A stretch of DNA of 64,000 nt from Halomonas chromatireducens (GCF_001545155.1 NZ_CP014226.1:3392111-3456110), one strand, 5' to 3'. Positions 25,901-34,507 are shown, numbered from the stretch's first letter. Numbers and translations are program-made. The notes: generated by a model not told the origin, from the letters alone.

Positions 25901-26570
25901 TCAGGGGACCATCGTGGGTGAGATGCAGTTGGAGATAACCCAGGTAAACCTCGCCGCGCTGCTGGACGATGCGGGGCTTCCCGATGTGGCCGAAGATACC
26001 CTCGGTATCATTGGCGGTCATGGTAAATTCGATTTTCGCGGCCGCTCGATGGCCGAGCTCATGGCCGGGCTGGATGGTGATCTGGAGCTGGCAATGTCCC
26101 AGGGTTGGTTGGATATCATTGCTGCGGAGCTAATGCCCTTGAATGTTGCCAATGCCCTGGTGGAGGCGCTGGCTGGGGAGGGTGAGCTGGTGCGTCTGGA
26201 GTGCAGCTATGTTCACTTCCAGGCCGATGATGGTCTGGTTACCCTGGAGAACTTCTTCATGGCCACTGAAATCGCTCACTTCGTCGGCGCCGGCGCGATG
26301 AGCCTTGCGACCGAGGAGGTGGACATGGCATTCGAAGGGCACAACAGGGACGTCACGCTGTTCACGGCCAATACGCCGGTCAAGCTGGTGGGACCGCTGA
26401 GCAACCTGGAGGTGGAGGTAGTGACCCCTGAACTGCTCACGCGAGGCGTGCTATCTGCACTTGGCGCCCTGGTTGCGCCGCCGCTGGCGGTCCTGCCATG
26501 GATCGATCCAGGCGGCGGCGAGGATGTGGGAATGGGCTGTGCGGAGGCGCTGTCGCGATATCACGACTAG
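22917..26570 (+). CDS. Large AsmA-family envelope protein with internal tandem duplication
   Basis: A 1217-residue protein with one N-terminal membrane anchor (GVALLGVVLMLVVAVVLLLE) and a long acidic periplasmic part. AsmA-type features are the N-terminal block (LGREVEIVDHGIGWGTPITL, then SNWDELF) and the C-terminal block (GHGKFDFRGRSMAELMAGLD to the end). AsmA-like proteins form long beta-grooves that move phospholipids between membranes or affect outer-membrane assembly. Residues about 260-570 and 575-890 are similar to each other with a period near 315 residues. ATG 22917 lacks an SD site; GTG 22953, preceded by AGGGATGG, may be the true start. Confidence 0.82.
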   Translation: MVKGIGEARDGNVNRAARITGVALLGVVLMLVVAVVLLLESSWMRAWLERQASQQLGREVEIVDHGIGWGTPITLQLEEVRIASAEWAEAEPLARMYELSITLNVLALLQGRLELDHIAIDQPVLHLIRREDGSSNWDELFNGGDPEQEREEDEPLWPGEFSIGQGHLVYRDAALDLQLDAVFQTPGAEITEGLSLEVWGDGRFREDELEYQGLVHYLREEDYLHVESMQGRVGRDLFSGALELDLDLAVLSLEARLDMLELDLERWVDDAVAPPFPGPEWEQELAEVLAMLEEYEANLDIAVEELRYGDQVLYELILQGWANEESVVIEQLQALQQLGDDASPRKLVAEGRVGLHEERPVADVAVQFERFDLSAALAPLGLGELGIIDGRVNALLREGTLLLDDTVLDYRAPAWGLALELRAEAREVDHADRAAVRLAGSGSYEGRPVEYDLTVGPVDLAEESPNYPLIGRVRTGDTVLQMDGRLVRPFELEAIEGHARLEGPTPEEFAAFFGAELPTLPPYWLEAFLRYSDNVLTLDDAQGRIDELDLTGDLAVDFGRDVTHIETRIHADELDLDRWEPLDQTAADDSAWNDLGPGQDWDRDLAESLKGLDGYDARFDLAFDRLIHDDQVLHDVALEGSVEGPRLIVTHFHALQEEARGQQGRLSLEGWAEERDQRLAAEVSAQLDQLNLDVALAPLGLGEVGILSGRINLTVAEGGLRFENTALDYLAPQWDLALSLRADSVEGGDTPGVHLVGDGTYDQTPFGYDLIVGPLLGLAVDETPYPVSGELNTGDTRLHLNGSVVRPFELESLEGDARLAGPTPAELNELIDIGLPDLPPYEVAGYLRYSGDLLNLDGMEGRVGDSDVAGDVRFHLGERNQVWATLTSERVDVDELLGIEPEDGPEAEVTSEQESWIEDVAGHRRVFPDREWNLEALRATDVVLDYRAGAIHSRYAPLNDLSLDLELEQGVMTVSPLRVGLGGGQVYAAWVLDAHQGTIVGEMQLEITQVNLAALLDDAGLPDVAEDTLGIIGGHGKFDFRGRSMAELMAGLDGDLELAMSQGWLDIIAAELMPLNVANALVEALAGEGELVRLECSYVHFQADDGLVTLENFFMATEIAHFVGAGAMSLATEEVDMAFEGHNRDVTLFTANTPVKLVGPLSNLEVEVVTPELLTRGVLSALGALVAPPLAVLPWIDPGGGEDVGMGCAEALSRYHD

Positions 26571-26603
26571 CCCATCACGGGCGGGGCGCCTTTCACGCAG
26601 TTA

Positions 26604-27605
26604 TTACTGAAGGCGTACCAGCATCTTGCCCTTGTTGGCCCCTTCGAAGAGCTTCAAAAAGGCGTCTGGCGTGCGCTCCAGGCCCTCCTCGACCGTCTGT
26701 TCATAGTCGATCTCGCCCTTGGTGACCAGCGGGCCCACTTCCTCAAGGAAATGCGGATACTCGGTCCAGTGGTCGAAGATGATGAAGCCCTGCATGCGGA
26801 TCCGGCGGATCAGGATCATGGCGAGGTTGCCGGGGGCGGTGCTGGGCTTCTCGGCGTTGTAGTCGGCAATCAGGCCGCACACCGCTATGCGCGCGCCAAC
26901 GCGCAGGTTGTTCAGCGCCGCTTCCAGGCAGATGCCGCCCACATTTTCGTAGTAGACGTCAAAGCCGGCGGGGCAGGCCTCCTTGAGGTCGGCACTCAGC
27001 TGCTGAGCATCCTTGTCGCGGTAGCTGACGGCGGTGATACCGATCGACTCCAGCCAGGCGAGCTTTTCCGGAGCACCGGCGATGCCCACCACGGTGCCTC
27101 CCCTGGCCTTGGCCAGTTGGACCGCCAGCGAGCCCACGGCACCGCTGGCGGCACTGACCAGGACATTGTCGCCTTCACGGATCTTGGCGATTAGATTGAG
27201 GCCGGACCAGGCGGTCATGCCCGGCATGCCGAGAACCCCAAGATAGGCTTCTTCGGGTACCTCTATTTCCGGCAGCGGTTCGATGATGTCGGCCTTCAGC
27301 TGCGCGATATCCCGCCAGCCGGCCATGTGGCGAACCTTGTCGCCCTGCTTGAAGCGGGCGTCCCGCGACTCGATGACCTCACCCACAGCCGCACCCTCTA
27401 GCGGCTCATTGAGTTCGAATGGATCGATATAGGTCTTCACCCCGCTCATCCGGCCGCGCATATAGGGGTCAACCGACAGCCAGGTGTTGCGAATTCTCAC
27501 TTCGCCATCCTGCAACGGAGGCAGTTCGGTGCTGTGCAGCTCGAATAGCTCGCGTTGCGGCGTGCCTTGTGGATAGTCCGTGATGGTGAAATAGCGTGAC
27601 TGCAT
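26604..27605 (-). CDS. NADP-dependent MDR-family reductase (CurA/leukotriene B4 dehydrogenase type)
   Basis: A 333-residue zinc-free medium-chain dehydrogenase. NTWLSVDPYMRGRMSGVKTY is the family N-terminal signature; GMPGMTAWSGL and the nucleotide-binding VSAASGAVGSLAVQLAKARG follow. E. coli CurA and the mammalian prostaglandin reductases reduce alpha,beta-unsaturated ketones with NADPH. Start at ATG 27605 with AAGGAG seven bases upstream. It is a single gene. Confidence 0.9.
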   Translation of the reverse strand: MQSRYFTITDYPQGTPQRELFELHSTELPPLQDGEVRIRNTWLSVDPYMRGRMSGVKTYIDPFELNEPLEGAAVGEVIESRDARFKQGDKVRHMAGWRDIAQLKADIIEPLPEIEVPEEAYLGVLGMPGMTAWSGLNLIAKIREGDNVLVSAASGAVGSLAVQLAKARGGTVVGIAGAPEKLAWLESIGITAVSYRDKDAQQLSADLKEACPAGFDVYYENVGGICLEAALNNLRVGARIAVCGLIADYNAEKPSTAPGNLAMILIRRIRMQGFIIFDHWTEYPHFLEEVGPLVTKGEIDYEQTVEEGLERTPDAFLKLFEGANKGKMLVRLQ

Positions 27606-27715
27606 GGGCGTACTCCTTCGCATGTTCGGCTACGGCGCTGCAATCGCTTTGCAGTGCAGGCAGTCTAGATAGCCGGCCGGGATCTGGCGAACCCGGCGCC
27701 CGCCATGCTGCGTCA

Positions 27716-28588
27716 CTATTTCAGACTGACCTCGGCAAGCGCGTGGGTCAGACGTTCCAGTAACGCGCCGCTATGGCGCCAGAAATGCCAGTAGAGTGGT
27801 ACAGACAGCGACTCACCTGGTGCAATGCTGGCCAGCTTGCCTTCAGCCATCAGGGCGTCTGCCTGCATCATTCGCGGGATCATGCCGTAGCCCATGCCGG
27901 CAAGCGCCAGGCGCACGAAACCTTCCGAAGAGGGGCACAGGTGATAGGGAAAGCTGCCGTGATAGCCGTATTGGGCCAGGAAGCGATGTTGAAGCTGGTC
28001 ATGGGGGCCGAAGACGATGGCGGGAGCCTGGGCGAAGGCGTCGGCGGACGGGCCGTGGGGGAAGTGGCAGGCGATATAGTCCGACGTGGCCAGGGGATGG
28101 TAGGCCATCTCGCCAAGGGGGATGCAGCGGGCCCCCGCAATGGGCTGGGGGCTGGCGCACAGGCAGGCGGCGACGTCGCCGTCACGCAGTCGCTTGAGCC
28201 CCACGTCCTGATCCTCGACCACCAGGTCGAGCAACAGGCCTTCCGTTCGGCATAGCTCGCCCACGGCGTCGGCCCACCAGGTCACCAGGCTGTCGGCGTT
28301 GATTGCGATACGCAGCCTGGGAGCGGACTCCTCCAGCGTCGGCAGGGTGGTGCGCAGGTCTCGCTCGAGCAGCTGCACCTGCTGGTAGTGATTGAGTAGC
28401 CGCTGGCCGGCGGGGGTGGGGTGAAGTTCGGGGTGGCGGATCAGTACCGGCTGACCCAGGCGGACCTCAAGCGACTTGATGCGCTGGGAAACCGCTGATT
28501 GCGAAAGGCCCATGGCGTCACCGGCTCGTTCGAACCCGCCGCACTCGATGACCGTGGCCAGGGCCTGAAGCAGTTTGTAGTCCAGCAT
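27716..28588 (-). CDS. argP: LysR-type regulator of the ArgP/LysG group
   Basis: About 290 residues. The LysR helix-turn-helix is MLDYKLLQALATVIECGGFE, with LSQSAVSQRIKSLEVRLGQP; the effector-binding domain follows. ArgP-type regulators respond to lysine and arginine and activate a divergent LysE/ArgO exporter, and such an exporter starts 141 bases away on the other strand. Start at ATG 28588 fits the family; ATG 28618 is possible. The SD site is weak in both cases. The name rests on sequence type plus this gene pair. Confidence 0.85.
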   Translation of the reverse strand: MLDYKLLQALATVIECGGFERAGDAMGLSQSAVSQRIKSLEVRLGQPVLIRHPELHPTPAGQRLLNHYQQVQLLERDLRTTLPTLEESAPRLRIAINADSLVTWWADAVGELCRTEGLLLDLVVEDQDVGLKRLRDGDVAACLCASPQPIAGARCIPLGEMAYHPLATSDYIACHFPHGPSADAFAQAPAIVFGPHDQLQHRFLAQYGYHGSFPYHLCPSSEGFVRLALAGMGYGMIPRMMQADALMAEGKLASIAPGESLSVPLYWHFWRHSGALLERLTHALAEVSLK

Positions 28589-28728
28589 GGGGTTCTCGCT
28601 ATTCTTGGCACTCGCCATTAGAAAAACTGATGCATAATTAGCAGTATGATTTTTCAGTATATCGTTTTGTCTTTATGCTTGCCGCATTCGAGCTGGATAT
28701 TCCGAGCAGAAATTGAGGAGGGCAGGCG

Positions 28729-29334
28729 ATGCTGGAGAGTTATCTCACCGGGCTGATTGTTTGTGGCGGGATCATCATCGCCATCGGCGCCCAGAATGCC
28801 TATGTACTGGGCCTGGCGGTCAGGCGAGAGCATCACTGGTGGTCGGCCGGGCTCTGCATGGGGACCGATGTGGTATTGCTGACGGCAGGCATGTTCGGTG
28901 TCAGCGCCATCCTGTTGACCATGCCGAATGCCATGGAGGCGATGCGTTGGTTGGGCGTGGCGTTTCTCTCATGGCTCGCCGCCCAGGCGTTCTATCGCGC
29001 CACTACCGGGCGACAGGCGCTGACGGCTTCCAGGGCTGGCGGGCGCAGTCTGAAGCATGTGCTGTTCGCCACCCTGGCGGTGACGATTCTCAATCCGCAG
29101 GTCTACCTGGATACCCTGCTGTTGATACCTGCCATCGGCGCCCAGCAGGAGAGTGCGACGACCTTCGTGGCCGGCGCCAGCACTGCATCAATCCTGTGGT
29201 TCAGCCTGCTGGCCTGGGGCGGTGCGCTGCTGTCGCCATGGCTCTCTCGCCCCCTGGCCTGGCGCCTCATCGATGTGGTGATCGGGCTGATGATGGCTGC
29301 GGTAGCGCTCCATCTGGCCCGCAACGGGGTATAG
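28729..29334 (+). CDS. argO: Arginine/lysine exporter, LysE/ArgO family
   Basis: A 201-residue membrane protein with six hydrophobic segments. IIIAIGAQNAYVLGLAVRRE is the LysE/ArgO signature (GAQNAxVL), and TLAVTILNPQVYLDTLLLIP matches the second conserved region. It exports basic amino acids to prevent toxic build-up. GGAGGG precedes the ATG. Divergent from argP, so transcription is expected to be ArgP-activated. Confidence 0.9.
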   Translation: MLESYLTGLIVCGGIIIAIGAQNAYVLGLAVRREHHWWSAGLCMGTDVVLLTAGMFGVSAILLTMPNAMEAMRWLGVAFLSWLAAQAFYRATTGRQALTASRAGGRSLKHVLFATLAVTILNPQVYLDTLLLIPAIGAQQESATTFVAGASTASILWFSLLAWGGALLSPWLSRPLAWRLIDVVIGLMMAAVALHLARNGV

Positions 29335-29339
29335 CAGAC

Positions 29340-29696
29340 TCAGTCGAGAGCCGCTTCGTGCCATGCCTGGTGGCCGCAGCTCAGGCAGTGATAGAACGCT
29401 TCGAAACCAGTATTGGCATCCGCCGACTCACGCATCGTGCCCTTTTGGTAGGTAAAGGAACGCAGCGCACAGACTGGGCAGCGGATCTCTCCATGGAGAG
29501 GCGTGATGGCAGGCCCCTTTCCCGGGCGGGGTGGGGCAGGCGGCTGTGCTGCAACTTCAGGCGCCAACGCGTCGACATCGGCGCTCAACTTGGCCGCAAG
29601 CTGGCGTGCCGCTTCGGCCTGTTCGCCTCCCGCCAGGTTTGCCAGCTTCCTGATTCCTTCCTTGATGGCATCCAACCGGGATGTGGTGTCGGCCAT
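29340..29696 (-). CDS. Zinc-ribbon protein of unknown function
   Basis: A 118-residue protein with a helical N-terminal half (DAIKEGIRKLANLAGGEQAE), a Pro-rich linker (QPPAPPRPGKGP) and a C-terminal zinc ribbon with CPVC and CLSC pairs about 35 residues apart. The design suggests nucleic-acid or protein binding; no specific family is recognised. GGAGA precedes the start. It is convergent with argO, separated by only five bases. Confidence 0.7.
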   Translation of the reverse strand: MADTTSRLDAIKEGIRKLANLAGGEQAEAARQLAAKLSADVDALAPEVAAQPPAPPRPGKGPAITPLHGEIRCPVCALRSFTYQKGTMRESADANTGFEAFYHCLSCGHQAWHEAALD

Positions 29697-29971
29697 GGGC
29701 GCTCTCCTGCTGGTGGGTGAGACGTGTCACTGCTGCGTTATATCAGCATAGCCCCATCACTCGCGAGTCGGCGGCAGGGCTATTTGCCACCCGTGGCCTA
29801 TTCCCAACAACGTGCATGAAGGGGTGGATTCTTATATTGGAGCCGGACCTAAACCAGGGTGAAGGTCACCAGTTGTTGCATTATGTAAAGCCCGACGATT
29901 GAATCGAAGTATGATGAGCCTTTGCTAGACTGAATGATCGTGGCGACAAACTTCACAAAGAGGCGTGAAGC

Positions 29972-31144
29972 ATGGAGAGGACGTACAGTGTCACGAGTCG
30001 CCAGGAAGGCGACGGGACGCCTGGGTCGAGAAGCGCGGCGGCGGCATACTGGCGAGACCTGATGACGTCCGGCGGGCGCACCTGCGAGGATTGCCCGCAC
30101 TATCTTCGCATTACTCTTCTTAACCTGGCTGGAGCGGCCAGCATCATCGTCTGGGGAGTTTTCCTGTCGCTGACGCTGCTCGGTGTGCTGGAAGCCTCGC
30201 TTTGGCGCATGGTGTTTCATGTCGCTGGCCTGTTGGTCTCTGTCAGCGTCATCGTCGGTTTGCGCCGGGGAGGCTCGATTGCGGCAGTCACTCATGTGGC
30301 CCACGCCTTTCTCTTCATCAGCCTGCTGGGGTTGCCCATCCTCCGGGCCGATAACCCCTTGGCCATGTCGCTGCCGTTGATCTACCCGGCCATGGCATTC
30401 CTGCTGCTCGGTGACATACGCAAGGGAGTTGCCGGCACGCTATTGATGACCGCCGGTCTCAATATTGCCCTGGCGCTGGGAGCAGGACCCGAGCTACGCG
30501 ATAGCACCATGCTGCTCGATGGGGCCTTGACCCTCACGGCCGGGATGTCGTTCCAGGCCGTGGTCTTGGCGCTGTACGTACATCATCGTCAGCAGGTCTT
30601 GGCACGTCTGCGTGCGGTCGGTGAACAACTCTCGATTCAAGCCAACCGCGATTCGCTGACGGGGCTTCACAATCGCCGCGCTTTTATCGAAGACCTGGAG
30701 CGTGAGCTGCGGCGCCGCGATTGTGATGATCGTCAACTGGCCTTCCTGATTTTGGATATCGATGGCTTCAAGGCCTACAACGACCGGTACGGGCATCCGC
30801 AGGGCGATGCTCTGCTCAAGCGGCTGGCCAGTGTGATGCGGGAGGTGTTCAGTCGCCAGGAGGATATCCTGCTGCGTCTGGGCGGCGAGGAGTTCGGCAT
30901 CATCTTTCGCAGCGAGGACGAAGCCCAGGCCGAGGAGATGACCACCCACCTGCTATCAGTCATCGAGGAGCTCGGGGAACCGGCGCCCGACGGACCCTGT
31001 GATAGCGTTACCGTTTCCGCCGGGCTCTATCTGGTAGAACCCGGCAGTGGTGTTGACGCGGACCATGTCTACCGGCGGGCAGACGAGGCACTTTACCGTG
31101 CCAAGGCCGCCGGTAAGGCATGCTGGCACCGTGCCTCTCGCTGA
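29972..31144 (+). CDS. Membrane diguanylate cyclase (GGDEF), seven-helix sensor
   Basis: A 390-residue protein. A short N-terminal tail with the CEDCPHY cysteine pair is followed by about six hydrophobic helices (residues 45-205), a coiled linker and a GGDEF domain with intact LGGEEFGIIF. The inhibitory site RQED lies five residues earlier. An active, product-inhibited c-di-GMP synthase is expected. The membrane part resembles MASE-type sensor domains; the signal is unknown. GAGG lies seven bases before the ATG. Confidence 0.88.
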   Translation: MERTYSVTSRQEGDGTPGSRSAAAAYWRDLMTSGGRTCEDCPHYLRITLLNLAGAASIIVWGVFLSLTLLGVLEASLWRMVFHVAGLLVSVSVIVGLRRGGSIAAVTHVAHAFLFISLLGLPILRADNPLAMSLPLIYPAMAFLLLGDIRKGVAGTLLMTAGLNIALALGAGPELRDSTMLLDGALTLTAGMSFQAVVLALYVHHRQQVLARLRAVGEQLSIQANRDSLTGLHNRRAFIEDLERELRRRDCDDRQLAFLILDIDGFKAYNDRYGHPQGDALLKRLASVMREVFSRQEDILLRLGGEEFGIIFRSEDEAQAEEMTTHLLSVIEELGEPAPDGPCDSVTVSAGLYLVEPGSGVDADHVYRRADEALYRAKAAGKACWHRASR

Positions 31145-31388
31145 GGGGCTGACCAGCGTCAATCGCCGGGGCCATGAGACGTAAAGCGCTACATGGTGGC
31201 GATCCATGGCTGCAGGTTGGCGCTGTGAACGCACAGTGCAGTATGCGGTCGCATCGGGAATGCCGGTGGCATGACGGCATTTCTTGATGCTTTCTGCTAT
31301 TCTGTGCGCCTTCGATTACGACCCTCACGGCCCTTGCTTCGCGGCTCTCGCCTTCGCTTGTTCCTCAGGCTCCCACTCATTTTTCAGG

Positions 31389-32831
31389 ATGACTGCAGTG
31401 TCCGATTCCGTTCCCGACTCCGACTCTCCTGGCGAGGCCGCCTTCGCGTCGCTTTCGCTGCCGCCGGAGCTGCTTGGCAACCTGGGGTCCCTTGGCTATC
31501 ACACCATGACGCCGATCCAGGCTGCCAGCCTGCCAGCGATGCTGGCGGGGCGAGATGTCGTCGCCCAGGCGAAGACCGGTTCGGGCAAGACGGCGGCCTT
31601 CGGCCTGGGATTGCTCACGCGGCTTACGGTATCGAGCTTCAGCGTCCAGGCGCTGGTGCTGTGTCCCACCCGGGAGCTGGCCGACCAGGTGGCCGGTGAG
31701 ATCCGCCGTCTCGCGCGGGCGCTGCCCAATATCAAGGTGCTGACTCTGTGCGGCGGGGCGCCCCTGGGACCGCAGCTCAATTCGCTCGCCCACGGGGCCC
31801 ATGTCGTGGTCGGCACGCCGGGGCGGGTCGAGGAGCACCTGCGCAAGGGCTCGTTGAACCTGGCAACACTGGACACCCTGGTGCTCGACGAAGCCGATCG
31901 CATGCTCGACATGGGGTTCCAGGCCGCGCTGGAGGCGATCATCGGCGAGACGCCAACGAGTCGGCAGACACTGATGTTCAGCGCCACCGGACTGCAGGGC
32001 GAGGGCGCGGAGGGGGTTCGTGCCATTGCCGAGGGGTTCCTGCGTGACCCGGTGAACGTGGCGGTGAGCGAGACCCATGACGAGACCAGTATTCGCGAGC
32101 ATTTCTACCGGCTGGGTGACGAGTCGGAGCGCTTCGAGGCGCTGCGCCTGCTGTTGCAGCATCATCGTCCGCAATCCAGCGTGGTGTTCTGCAATACCAA
32201 GCGTGAGACCGACGAGGTGGCCGAGGCCCTGGACCAGGCCGGTTTCAGCGCCTTGGCGCTACATGGCGACCTCGAACAGCGCGACCGCGATCGTCTGCTG
32301 ATATTATTTGCCAACAAGAGCGCGTCGATACTGGTGGCCACCGACGTGGCAGCCCGGGGGCTGGATATCGACGCCCTGGATGCGGTATTCAATTACCGTA
32401 TCGCCCGCGAACTCGAGGTGCATGTGCACCGGGTGGGCCGTACCGGCCGGGCCGGCAGCTCCGGTGTGGCCTGCACCCTGGTCAGCGAGCAGGAGGCTTA
32501 TCGCCTGGAGCGACTCGGCGCGTTTCTCGAGCAACAGCTGGTGATGGAGGCGCTGCCCTCCCGCCGAGCCCTGTCAGGTGAGCCCATGGCACCGCCCATG
32601 GCCACGCTGCAGCTCGACGGGGGCAAGAAGCAGAAGGTGCGTCCGGGGGATATCCTGGGTGCCCTGACCGGGGATGGCGGTATCCGGGGTGACCAGGTTG
32701 GCAAGATCAAGGTGCTGGAGCGCAGCGCCTATGTGGCCGTGCAGCGCGAGGTCGCCAAGGCGGCGCTTGCGCAGTTGAGCGCGGGAAAACTCAAGGGGCG
32801 TTCGTTTCGCGCCCGGCGCGTCAGCCGCTGA
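31389..32831 (+). CDS. dbpA: DEAD-box ATP-dependent RNA helicase DbpA
   Basis: About 480 residues. Helicase motifs in order: TPIQAASLPAMLAGRDVVAQ (Q motif), AKTGSGKTAAF (I), PTRELADQ (Ia), VLDEADRMLDMGF (II), FSATG (III), then VATDVAARGLDI and HRVGRTGRAG (V, VI). The C-terminal RNA-recognition domain (KVRPGDILGALTGDGGIRGD) is the DbpA type that targets helix 92 of 23S rRNA in 50S assembly. ATG 31389 is directly against AGG; GTG 31398 with AGGA eight bases upstream may be the real start. Confidence 0.93.
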   Translation: MTAVSDSVPDSDSPGEAAFASLSLPPELLGNLGSLGYHTMTPIQAASLPAMLAGRDVVAQAKTGSGKTAAFGLGLLTRLTVSSFSVQALVLCPTRELADQVAGEIRRLARALPNIKVLTLCGGAPLGPQLNSLAHGAHVVVGTPGRVEEHLRKGSLNLATLDTLVLDEADRMLDMGFQAALEAIIGETPTSRQTLMFSATGLQGEGAEGVRAIAEGFLRDPVNVAVSETHDETSIREHFYRLGDESERFEALRLLLQHHRPQSSVVFCNTKRETDEVAEALDQAGFSALALHGDLEQRDRDRLLILFANKSASILVATDVAARGLDIDALDAVFNYRIARELEVHVHRVGRTGRAGSSGVACTLVSEQEAYRLERLGAFLEQQLVMEALPSRRALSGEPMAPPMATLQLDGGKKQKVRPGDILGALTGDGGIRGDQVGKIKVLERSAYVAVQREVAKAALAQLSAGKLKGRSFRARRVSR

Positions 32832-32879
32832 CATGCAGCAGGGCGATACGCTCGTAAGGCGATAGGCCAAAGTGGTGAT

Positions 32880-33746
32880 ATGAAAATACCCAAGCGATTA
32901 CAACCGCTGGTTGAAGACGGCATGGTCGACGAAGTCGTCGCCCAGCTGATGAGCGGCAAGGAAGCTCAGGTCTATGTGGTGCGTGCCGGCGGTGAACTTC
33001 GCTGCGCCAAGGTCTTCAAGGAGGCCAAGCAGCGCAGTTTCAAGCAGGCCGTGCAGTATCAGGAAGGCCGCAAGGTGCGCAACAGCCGCCAGGGCCGGGC
33101 GATGGCCAAGAAGACCCGCTATGGGCAGAAGGAGCAGGAGCAGGCCTGGCTGAATGCCGAGGTGGATGCGCTCTATCGGCTTGCGGCGGCGGAGGTGAGG
33201 GTGCCCAAGCCGTTCGGCTTCGTCGACGGCGTGCTGCTGATGGAGATGATCACCGACGCCGAGGGCTTTGCCGCTCCGCGCCTGGACGACGTCACCCTTA
33301 CCGCCGAACAGGCCCGTACTTATTATGCCAAGGTCATCGGCGACGTGGTGCGTATGCTGTGCGCGGGCCTGATTCATGGGGACCTCTCCGAGTTCAATGT
33401 GCTGCTGGCGACCGACGGCCCGGTGATCATCGATCTGCCACAGGCGGTGGATGCCGCCGGCAACAACAGCGCCGAAATGATGCTGGAGCGGGACGTCAAC
33501 AACATGCGCGCCTACTTCGGGCGCTACGCGCCGGAGCTGCTCAATACCGACTACGGCAAGGAGATCTGGGCGCTCTATGAGGCGGGTGAGCTGCATCCCG
33601 AGAGCCGGTTGACCGGCTGTTTTGCCTACGACACCACTGCAGTGGATGTCGATGATCTGCTGGCGGTGATCGAAGATGCCCGGGAAGAGCAGGATGAGCA
33701 TCTGGCAATGCTGGCCCGCAACGAGCAGGGTGACGAGGAGGACTGA
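32880..33746 (+). CDS. RIO1-family serine protein kinase
   Basis: A 288-residue atypical kinase. The nucleotide loop MSGKEAQVYVVRAGG is followed by the invariant-lysine strand (CAKVFKE), the catalytic loop LIHGDLSEFNVLL and the metal-binding VIIDLPQAVD, all complete. RIO kinases in archaea and eukaryotes act in small-subunit ribosome maturation; the bacterial proteins are little studied. It lies 48 bases after dbpA on the same strand, so a link to ribosome assembly is plausible (inference). A GC hairpin follows. Confidence 0.9.
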   Translation: MKIPKRLQPLVEDGMVDEVVAQLMSGKEAQVYVVRAGGELRCAKVFKEAKQRSFKQAVQYQEGRKVRNSRQGRAMAKKTRYGQKEQEQAWLNAEVDALYRLAAAEVRVPKPFGFVDGVLLMEMITDAEGFAAPRLDDVTLTAEQARTYYAKVIGDVVRMLCAGLIHGDLSEFNVLLATDGPVIIDLPQAVDAAGNNSAEMMLERDVNNMRAYFGRYAPELLNTDYGKEIWALYEAGELHPESRLTGCFAYDTTAVDVDDLLAVIEDAREEQDEHLAMLARNEQGDEED

Positions 33747-33758
33747 GTCGCCACCCAC

Positions 33759-33791
33759 GCCCTCCCCAAGCGGCTGACACCCGGGGAGGGC
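33759..33791 (+). terminator. GC-rich hairpin after the RIO1 gene
   Basis: GCCCTCCCC (33759-33767) pairs with GGGGAGGGC (33783-33791). No T-run follows, so it may be a weak terminator or an mRNA-stabilising structure. Confidence 0.55.
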
Positions 33792-33843
33792 TGCTGAAGT
33801 ATCCTGGTCCAGGCAATACGCTTCGCGCAGGTCTTCAGTTAAT

Positions 33844-33928
33844 GCTCAGAACTAGCTCCACGCTCAGGTCTTGGCCCATGCTCAGGTCTTGGCCCATGCT
33901 CAGGTCTTGGCCCAAGCTCAGGACTTGG
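33844..33928. repeat. 18-bp tandem repeats at the 3' end of the DUF3008 gene
   Basis: Units of GCTCAGGTCTTGGCCCAT: a diverged copy at 33844-33861, near-perfect copies at 33862-33879, 33880-33897 and 33898-33915, and a partial copy at 33916-33928. On the minus strand each unit contains TGA, and the gene's stop codon lies in the first unit. The unit is six codons long, so expansion keeps the frame. Confidence 0.9.
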
Positions 33929-34106
33929 TATTGTGCTTCGGCTTGTTCTTCCGCTTGGCCGACGCTATTTTTTCCAGCTCCTGCTCATCCATTGATTCAT
34001 ACATCTGCTTCGCGGCGCCATCGAGTTCGCTGACTCTCTTTTCCCCGCGCTTGGCGGAAAGCGCGGCGCCGGCCGCCATTTGCTGGGCCTGGGACTTGGC
34101 TGGCAT
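33918..34106 (-). CDS. DUF3008 small stress-type protein
   Basis: A 62-residue basic protein, MPAKSQAQQMAAGAALSAKR..., ending in a Lys-rich tail (KRKNKPKHNTKS). It matches the DUF3008 family, short proteins with MPAKSxxQQ starts found in many proteobacteria; function unknown. AAGGAG lies six bases before ATG 34106. The stop is inside an 18-bp tandem repeat array, so the C-terminus appears to be an evolving site. Confidence 0.82.
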   Translation of the reverse strand: MPAKSQAQQMAAGAALSAKRGEKRVSELDGAAKQMYESMDEQELEKIASAKRKNKPKHNTKS

Positions 34107-34507
34107 CTTTCTCTCCTTATGAAACAATTCCTGCTACCATTACCCTAGAAGTTTAATGGTAGAGTTGCCATGACAGCATGTAACCCAATGCTTCGTAATG
34201 ATGAAAAAAGGGAGCGTGGCGCCTGCAAAAATAGTGCTTTTGTTTTTTTTACACTGTTTTCATTTCACATTCGAAAGGCTGGGTTTGTTAATTAAAGTAT
34301 TCGTTAAATCCGATGGTAGCAGGCAGTGTTTGACGCTCTTGTTCAGAGCGTGATATTGAGGAGCGGTATCGTAACAAAACACGTAAATCCTACGTGAAAC
34401 AACCATAAGAGTGATCCGATTTAAGAGGGTGAGCCACTTTGTTGTGCAACCCTAATATAAAAGGATCGAATGCTTTTGCTGATCATGCACAGGAGAACGG
34501 ATTTCTC
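34107..34507. other. Gene-free interval upstream of the GGDEF-EAL gene
   Basis: AT-rich stretch of about 400 bases. It should contain the promoters of the divergent DUF3008 and GGDEF-EAL genes. A poly-T tract lies near 34240-34250. The coding frame of the + gene is open from a TTG at 34439 without homology. Nothing more is supported. Confidence 0.5.

Noticed and set aside
33844..33928. 18-bp repeats as a CRISPR array
   Set aside because: The units are directly adjacent without spacers, are too short, and no cas genes are present.
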